The notes beneath the pieces were generated by a model, which did not search any database, was not told the DNA's origin, and worked only from the letters and a program-made list of their open reading frames with translations. From NCBI RefSeq assembly GCF_023516595.1, contig NZ_JAMGBG010000019.1, positions 1-64,000 of the forward strand: a DNA stretch of 64,000 nt, read 5' to 3'. Made by a program: the position numbers and the translations under genes. Below, piece after piece: positions 59,492 through 64,000 of this stretch. How positions within the stretch are numbered: the first letter of the stretch is position 1; each line of letters starts with the position of its first letter. This DNA is from Streptomyces neyagawaensis (GTDB lineage Bacteria > Actinomycetota > Actinomycetes > Streptomycetales > Streptomycetaceae).

Positions 59492-60847
59492 ATGACTGCC
59501 AGCGTCAGCGCGAGCGCACTCGCCGCCGCCACCCCGTCCAGCCGTGACCGGTACGTCGACCTGCTGCGGGTCGCCTCGCTCGGCACGGTCGTCCTCGGCC
59601 ACTGGCTGATGGCGGCCGTGACGACGGGCGGCGACGGCCGGGTGGAGGTCGGCAACCTCCTCGCCGTCGAGCCACGGCTGCAGATCCTCACCTGGGCGTT
59701 GCAGATCATGCCGGTGTTCTTCTTCGTCGGCGGCTTCTCGCACGCCCTCTCCTACCGTTCCCTGCGCCGCAAGGCCCCGGAGGCCGCCTCCGTCTACCCG
59801 GCCTTCCTGCGCGCCCGCCTCCAGCGGCTGCTGCGGCCCACCATGGTGTTCATCGGGGTGTGGGGCGCCGCCGCCGTCCTCCTGCACCTCGGTGGACAGG
59901 GCGGCGGACTGCTCGACGTGGCGCTGCGGCTGGTGGCGCAGCCGCTGTGGTTCATCGGGATCTACCTGGCGATGGTGGCGTTCACCCCGCCGCTGCTGAG
60001 GCTGCACGAGCGATGGGGGTGGGGCGCGTTCGGCGGGCTCGTCGCGGCGGCCGCCGCCGTGGACGTGCTGCGCTTCGCGCTCGGTGTGCCGTACGTCGAG
60101 TTTCTGAACTTCGCCTTCGTCTGGCTCGCCGTCCACCAGCTCGGATTCCTGCGCGCCGACGGCATGCTGACGCGGCCGTACCTGCTCGCCGGGGCGGGCC
60201 TCGCCGGGGCCGCGCTGCTGGTGGCGTACGGGCCGTATCCGCTGTCGATGGTCGGGATGCCCGGCGAGAAGGTGTCGAACATGGCGCCGCCGACGTTCGC
60301 GCTGCTGTGCCACGGGGTGTGGCTGGTCGGCGCGGTGGAATGGGTGCGCGGGCCGGTCACGCGATGGCTGGAGCGGCCGAGGGTGTGGCGGGCGGTCGTG
60401 GCGGCCAACGGCATCTCGATGACGGCGTTCCTGTGGCACCTGACCGCGATGCTCGGCGTGTACGGGGTGCTGCTCGCCCTCGACACGGCTCTGCCGGTCC
60501 CGGCGACCGGTGCCTGGTGGGCCCAGCTGCCCCTGCGGCTCGCTGCGGCGGCCGTGCTGACGGCCGTGCTCGTGGCCGCGTTCCGTGGCTTCGAACGGCC
60601 CGCGGCCCGCGGCGGGCAGGATCGCCCCGCCGGGCCGGCGGCGCGTGCCGGGTACGCGGGGATCGCCGCGGCCCTCGGCGTGACCCTCTGCCTGTTCGGC
60701 GTCCTCGGGCTGTCGATGGTCGGCTTCGGCGGACTCTTCGAGGGACGGACGGCTCTGCTGATCGCGGTCCAGGTGACGGCCCCGGCGGCGGTGGGGATGA
60801 CCCTCGCGGGGTGGCTGCTGGTGGAGCGGGTGGGGCGGGGCGCCTAG
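59492..60847 (+). CDS. Acyltransferase family 3 membrane protein
   Basis: Integral membrane acyltransferase of the Acyl_transf_3 (OafA/YrhL) fold, 451 aa. It begins with RDRYVDLLRVASLGTVVLGHWLM, which has the typical Arg and His of the active site, followed by FFFVGGFSHALSYRS and about ten hydrophobic segments. NGISMTAFLWHLTAM is a further family landmark. Such enzymes acylate sugars or antibiotics; the acceptor is unknown. No ribosome binding site is visible; an alternative GTG at 59471 exists. The stop codon TAG is the border sequence of repeat copy 6 (GGGCGCCTAGTAGCTCGGGG). Confidence 0.9.
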   Translation: MTASVSASALAAATPSSRDRYVDLLRVASLGTVVLGHWLMAAVTTGGDGRVEVGNLLAVEPRLQILTWALQIMPVFFFVGGFSHALSYRSLRRKAPEAASVYPAFLRARLQRLLRPTMVFIGVWGAAAVLLHLGGQGGGLLDVALRLVAQPLWFIGIYLAMVAFTPPLLRLHERWGWGAFGGLVAAAAAVDVLRFALGVPYVEFLNFAFVWLAVHQLGFLRADGMLTRPYLLAGAGLAGAALLVAYGPYPLSMVGMPGEKVSNMAPPTFALLCHGVWLVGAVEWVRGPVTRWLERPRVWRAVVAANGISMTAFLWHLTAMLGVYGVLLALDTALPVPATGAWWAQLPLRLAAAAVLTAVLVAAFRGFERPAARGGQDRPAGPAARAGYAGIAAALGVTLCLFGVLGLSMVGFGGLFEGRTALLIAVQVTAPAAVGMTLAGWLLVERVGRGA

Positions 60848-61031
60848 TAGCTCGGGGGCCACTGTTGTCGGGCGGGTGCGGGTGAGTGGGGGCTGGTCGC
60901 GCAGTTCCCCGCGCCCCTGGAGGGACGGGCCTGCGGCCCGCCCTCCCCATGAAAAGCACGGGGCGCAGCCCCGGCCGCTTTTCAGGGGCGCGGGGAACTG
61001 CGCGACCAGCCCCCCACCCACCCGCACCCGC
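60841..61031. repeat. Interspersed repeat copy 6
   Basis: Border GCCTAGTAGCTCGGGGG as in copies 2 and 5, then GCGCAGTTCCCCGCGCCCCT and GGGGCGCGGGGAACTGCGCG arms. Inner modules are in the same order as copy 4 (GGCCTGCGGCCCGCC first, then AAAAGCACGGGGCGCAGCCC). It ends in the CCCCCACCCACCCGCACC border. Confidence 0.93.
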
Positions 61032-61108
61032 CGACCCCACCCGTCCCCCCGGCAGGGGCCGGTCGCCGACTACCCTGGAGGGTCGATCGTCCCCGTGGCA
61101 GGAGAGTA

Positions 61109-62926
61109 ATGGCCGTCAACCTGGTCAATGTCGAGAACGTCAGCAAGGTGTACGGCACCCGCGCCCTGCTCGACGGGGTCTCGCTCGGCGTCTCCGAAGG
61201 GGACCGGATCGGAGTCGTGGGACGGAACGGGGACGGCAAGACCACCCTCATCCGGATGCTCGCCAAGCTGGAGGAGGCCGACACCGGGCGGATCACCCAC
61301 TCCGGCGGCCTCCACCTCGGCGTGCTCACCCAGCATGACTCCCTGGACCCCGCCGCCACCGTCCGGCACGAGGTCATCCGGGACATGGCGGACCACGAGT
61401 GGGCGGGCAACGCCAAGATCAGGGACGTCCTCACCGGGCTGTTCGGCGGCCTCGACCTGCCCGGCTTCCCGCAGGGCCTCGACACCGTCATCGGCCCGCT
61501 CTCCGGCGGTGAGCGGCGCCGTATCGCGCTCGCCAAGCTGCTCATCGAGGAGCAGGACCTGATCGTCCTGGACGAGCCGACGAACCACCTGGACGTCGAG
61601 GGCATCTCCTGGCTGGCCAAGCACCTGCGGGAGCGTCGCTCCGCGCTGGTCTGCGTCACCCACGACCGCTGGTTCCTCGACCAGGTGTGCACCCGCATGT
61701 GGGACGTGCAGAAGGGCTCGGTCTACGAGTACGAGGGCGGCTACTCCGACTATGTCTTCGCGCGGGCCGAGCGGGAGCGGATCGCCGCGACCGAGGAGGT
61801 CAAGCGGCAGAACCTCGTCCGCAAGGAGCTGGCCTGGCTGCGGCGCGGCGCCCCCGCCCGTACGTCGAAGCCCCGCTTCCGCGTCGAGGCGGCCAACGAG
61901 CTGATCGCGGACGTACCGCCGCCGCGGGACACCAGCGAGCTGATGAAGTTCGCGTCGACCCGGTTGGGCAAGACCGTCTTCGACCTGGAGAACGTCACGG
62001 TCCAGGCCGGGCCGAAGGTGCTGCTGAAGCATCTGACCTGGCAGCTCGGCCCCGGTGACCGCATCGGCCTCGTCGGCGTCAACGGCGCCGGCAAGACCTC
62101 GCTGCTGCGGGCCATGGCCGACGCCGCCCGCAGCGAGGGCGAGAAGCAGCCGGTCGCGGGACGCGTCGTCACCGGCAAGACCGTCAAGCTCGCCTACCTG
62201 TCCCAGGAGGTCGCCGAACTCGACCCCGAGTGGCGGGTGCTCCAGGCCGTGCAGCAGGTCCGCGACCGGGTCGACCTCGGCAAGGGGCGCGAGATGACGG
62301 CGGGGCAGCTCTGCGAGACCTTCGGGTTCAACAAGGAGAAGCAGTGGACGCCGGTCGGCGACCTCAGCGGCGGTGAGCGGCGGCGGCTCCAGTTGCTGCG
62401 GCTGCTGATGGACGAGCCCAACGTCCTGTTCCTGGACGAGCCCACCAACGACCTCGACATCGAGACCCTCACCCAGCTGGAGGACCTCCTCGACGGCTGG
62501 CCCGGCTCGATGATCGTCATCTCCCACGACCGGTTCTTCATCGAGCGGACGACGGACCGGGTGTTCGCTCTGCTGGGTGACGGCACGCTGCGGATGCTGC
62601 CGCGCGGGATCGACGAGTACCTGGAGCGGCGCCACGCCATGGAGGAGGCCGCCGCGGCGGCCTCGCCGGTCGCCGCCAAGGCCGCCGCCTCGGCCTCGGA
62701 GAAGACCGTGTCCGCGGCCGACGCGCGCGCCGCGAAGAAGGAACTCCAGAAGATCGAACGGCAGTTGGACAAGCTCTCCGAGCGGGAGACGAAGCTGCAC
62801 GCGCAGATCGCCGACAACGCGACGGACTTCGCCAAGGTGGCCGAACTCGACGCGGAACTGCGGGCGTTGGCGGGGGAGAAGGACGAGCTGGAGATGCGCT
62901 GGCTTGAACTCGCGGAGGACGCGTAG
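61109..62926 (+). CDS. ABC-F family ATPase
   Basis: Soluble protein of 605 aa with two ABC cassettes and no membrane part. ABC-F proteins act on the ribosome as translation factors or antibiotic-resistance proteins. The first cassette has GVVGRNGDGKTTLIR, LSGGERRRIALAKLL and LIVLDEPTNHLD; the second has GLVGVNGAGKTSLLR, LSGGERRRLQLLRLL and VLFLDEPTNDLD. The inter-domain linker (RAERERIAATEEVKRQNLVR, RRGAPARTSKPRFRVEAANE) is of Uup-like length. A C-terminal coiled coil is present (KKELQKIERQLDKLSERETK). AGGAGAG lies four bases before the ATG and TACCCT is a possible -10 at 61071. Resistance function cannot be inferred. Confidence 0.94.
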   Translation: MAVNLVNVENVSKVYGTRALLDGVSLGVSEGDRIGVVGRNGDGKTTLIRMLAKLEEADTGRITHSGGLHLGVLTQHDSLDPAATVRHEVIRDMADHEWAGNAKIRDVLTGLFGGLDLPGFPQGLDTVIGPLSGGERRRIALAKLLIEEQDLIVLDEPTNHLDVEGISWLAKHLRERRSALVCVTHDRWFLDQVCTRMWDVQKGSVYEYEGGYSDYVFARAERERIAATEEVKRQNLVRKELAWLRRGAPARTSKPRFRVEAANELIADVPPPRDTSELMKFASTRLGKTVFDLENVTVQAGPKVLLKHLTWQLGPGDRIGLVGVNGAGKTSLLRAMADAARSEGEKQPVAGRVVTGKTVKLAYLSQEVAELDPEWRVLQAVQQVRDRVDLGKGREMTAGQLCETFGFNKEKQWTPVGDLSGGERRRLQLLRLLMDEPNVLFLDEPTNDLDIETLTQLEDLLDGWPGSMIVISHDRFFIERTTDRVFALLGDGTLRMLPRGIDEYLERRHAMEEAAAAASPVAAKAAASASEKTVSAADARAAKKELQKIERQLDKLSERETKLHAQIADNATDFAKVAELDAELRALAGEKDELEMRWLELAEDA

Positions 62927-63285
62927 CGGTTGTCGGATGCGGGCCTTCGCAGTGGGGGCCGCTGTTCGATGCCGGGTGCCGGATGCGGGTGGCTGGTCGC
63001 GCGGTTCCCCGCGCCCCGTCAGGGCGTTGTCGGCGCCCGGTGTTCCCCCGTCCCCCGAGTGCCTCTGAAGCCTTGCGGGGCAAGGGGCGTGCGTCCCGTG
63101 AAGGGGGCGTGAAGGAGCGTAACGGAGGCATTACGGGGCGGTTCTCCCTTGGGAACAGGGGAGCGACCGGCCCCGTGCACGGTCGTGTCGCAGTGATAGA
63201 AAGAGCCGACTGACAACAGTCCGGGAAGCGACACCACGCGTGACGACGGGTGGCTCGAAAGCAGCGAACAGGGGGAAACGCGCTG
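62927..63285. other. Intergenic region with repeat remnant (copy 7)
   Basis: About 360 bases. At 62982-63016 a degenerate left arm (GGTCGCGCGGTTCCCCGCGC) of the interspersed repeat is recognisable, with no matching right arm. GTAA-N8-TTAC near 63120 and CTCCCTTGGGAACAGGGGAG near 63144 are small inverted repeats in the presumed promoter of the next gene. Confidence 0.6.
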
Positions 63286-64000
63286 ATGACTCAGCCACCC
63301 AACCAGCCGCCTCAGGGTGGCTTCGGAGCTCCGCAGAACCCCGGACCGCAGCAGCCGTACGGCTATCCGCAGACCCCTCCGCCGCAGGGCCCGCCCGCGC
63401 CGACCCCGGGCTACGGCTACCCGCAGCAACCGCCCGCGCAGCCGGGCCCGTACGCGCAGCAGCCCGGGCCGTACGCGCAGCAGCCGGGGCCCTACACCCC
63501 ACCGCCGCAAGCCGGTTACGGCTACCCGCAGGGGCAGTACCCGGGCGCGCCCACCCCGCCGTCGGGCGGCGGCTCCAAGAACCCCTTCAAGGGCAAGCCG
63601 GCCCTGGCGGTCGGCGCGGCGGTGGCCGCGCTCCTCGTGATCGGCGGCACCGTGTTCACGGTGACGAGCCTCGGTGACGACGGCGGCAAGAAGAAGCCGG
63701 TCGCCAAGGAGAGCGCGAGCAAGGGCGCCGACGACCCCAAGACGTCCTCCTCCCCGTCCGCGCCCGTCAACCCGGGCGACGGCAGCGGGGGCGGCGGCGA
63801 GGACCTCGACATCTCCGACCTCAACGAGGGCCGCAAGGCGGGCGAGGCGAAGGTGCTCTGGTACAAGAGCGCGCCGGACGCGCCCGGTTCGGGTGCGGAC
63901 GCGCCCGGTCTGTGGGTCACCGACAAGGTCGCCGTGAAGGCCGCGTACAAGCAGCTGTTCGCGTTCGACGTCGAGAGCGGCGACCCCGCCTGGGACCCCA
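63286..64000 (+). CDS. Membrane-anchored protein with Pro/Gln-rich head, partial
   Basis: The open frame runs off the right edge; 238 codons are visible. A Pro/Gln/Tyr/Gly-rich cytoplasmic head contains short repeats (PYAQQPG three times, GYGYPQ). It is followed by one membrane segment (ALAVGAAVAALLVIGGTVFT) and a Ser/Asp/Gly linker. A start of a beta-propeller-like domain reads GLWVTDKVAVKAAYKQLFAFDVESGDPAWD, whose first 20 residues and the FAFDVESGDPAWD piece look like PQQ-binding-like repeats. Such proteins are common in Streptomyces, often next to a serine/threonine kinase or in twin copies. GGGGGAAA lies just before the ATG. Confidence 0.85.
   Translation, partial: MTQPPNQPPQGGFGAPQNPGPQQPYGYPQTPPPQGPPAPTPGYGYPQQPPAQPGPYAQQPGPYAQQPGPYTPPPQAGYGYPQGQYPGAPTPPSGGGSKNPFKGKPALAVGAAVAALLVIGGTVFTVTSLGDDGGKKKPVAKESASKGADDPKTSSSPSAPVNPGDGSGGGGEDLDISDLNEGRKAGEAKVLWYKSAPDAPGSGADAPGLWVTDKVAVKAAYKQLFAFDVESGDPAWDP

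Overview
The window is very GC-rich DNA with GTG starts, many 1-4 base gene overlaps, and Streptomyces marker genes: an SsgA-like sporulation protein, SepX/GlpR, tandem class-B-type penicillin-binding proteins and an RpfB-type protein. It reads as a stretch of Streptomyces chromosome, probably core rather than terminal arm. Two blocks follow a gene order also known in Mycobacterium: FmdB/Ruc - folate cyclo-ligase - galU - moeA/glp - acetyltransferase - sepX at the left, and pmt - rsmI - tatD - rpfB - ksgA - ispE at the right.

Layout. 0-6 kb (mostly minus strand): SAF-domain secreted protein, methylthioadenosine phosphorylase, a Ruc-like FmdB zinc-ribbon protein with a CIRCE (HrcA) site, an MFS transporter and a K+/H+ antiporter. 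6-15.5 kb: penicillin acylase family Ntn hydrolase, 5-formyl-THF cyclo-ligase, galU, then glp/moeA, moaC, mogA, GNAT and the divisome membrane protein sepX/glpR, followed by tRNA-Ala(CGC). 15.5-23.5 kb: small metabolic genes, exonuclease III, a decayed serine recombinase, and a MerR-controlled Baeyer-Villiger monooxygenase - hydrolase - SDR operon. 23.5-33 kb: tricorn-like protease, TetR/MMPL efflux pair with twin operators, epoxide hydrolase, DinB, a Tat lipoprotein of the intradiol dioxygenase fold. 33-36 kb: a zeta-type kinase overlapping a small helical partner gene, a histidine phosphatase, an SsgA-like protein. 36.5-40.5 kb: an ECF nickel/cobalt transporter behind a Nur-type box, then ohrR and ohr separated by a 33-bp tandem repeat array. 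40.5-51 kb: mixed genes including a foreign-looking patch (lipoprotein, SMP-30 lactonase, 3'-truncated EamA transporter) bounded by 27-bp direct repeats, and two paralogous PBPs. 51-64 kb: pmt, rsmI, zinc-ribbon protein, tatD, rpfB, ksgA, ispE, acyltransferase-3, ABC-F, and the start of a membrane-anchored PQQ-propeller-like protein that runs off the window.

The most striking non-coding feature is a family of seven related hairpin-forming interspersed repeats (70-230 bp) found only in the right third (41.7-63 kb). They sit in intergenic gaps, and several supply the stop codon of the neighbouring gene. A second theme is nine genes whose start codon lies 6-7 bases after a TANNNT-like -10 box with no ribosome binding site, as expected for leaderless mRNAs. 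Cell-wall and division functions recur across the window (Glp/SepX, SsgA-like, PBPs, Rpf, peptidoglycan-binding protein, zeta kinase, PMT). All calls are from reading the sequence; no database search was possible.
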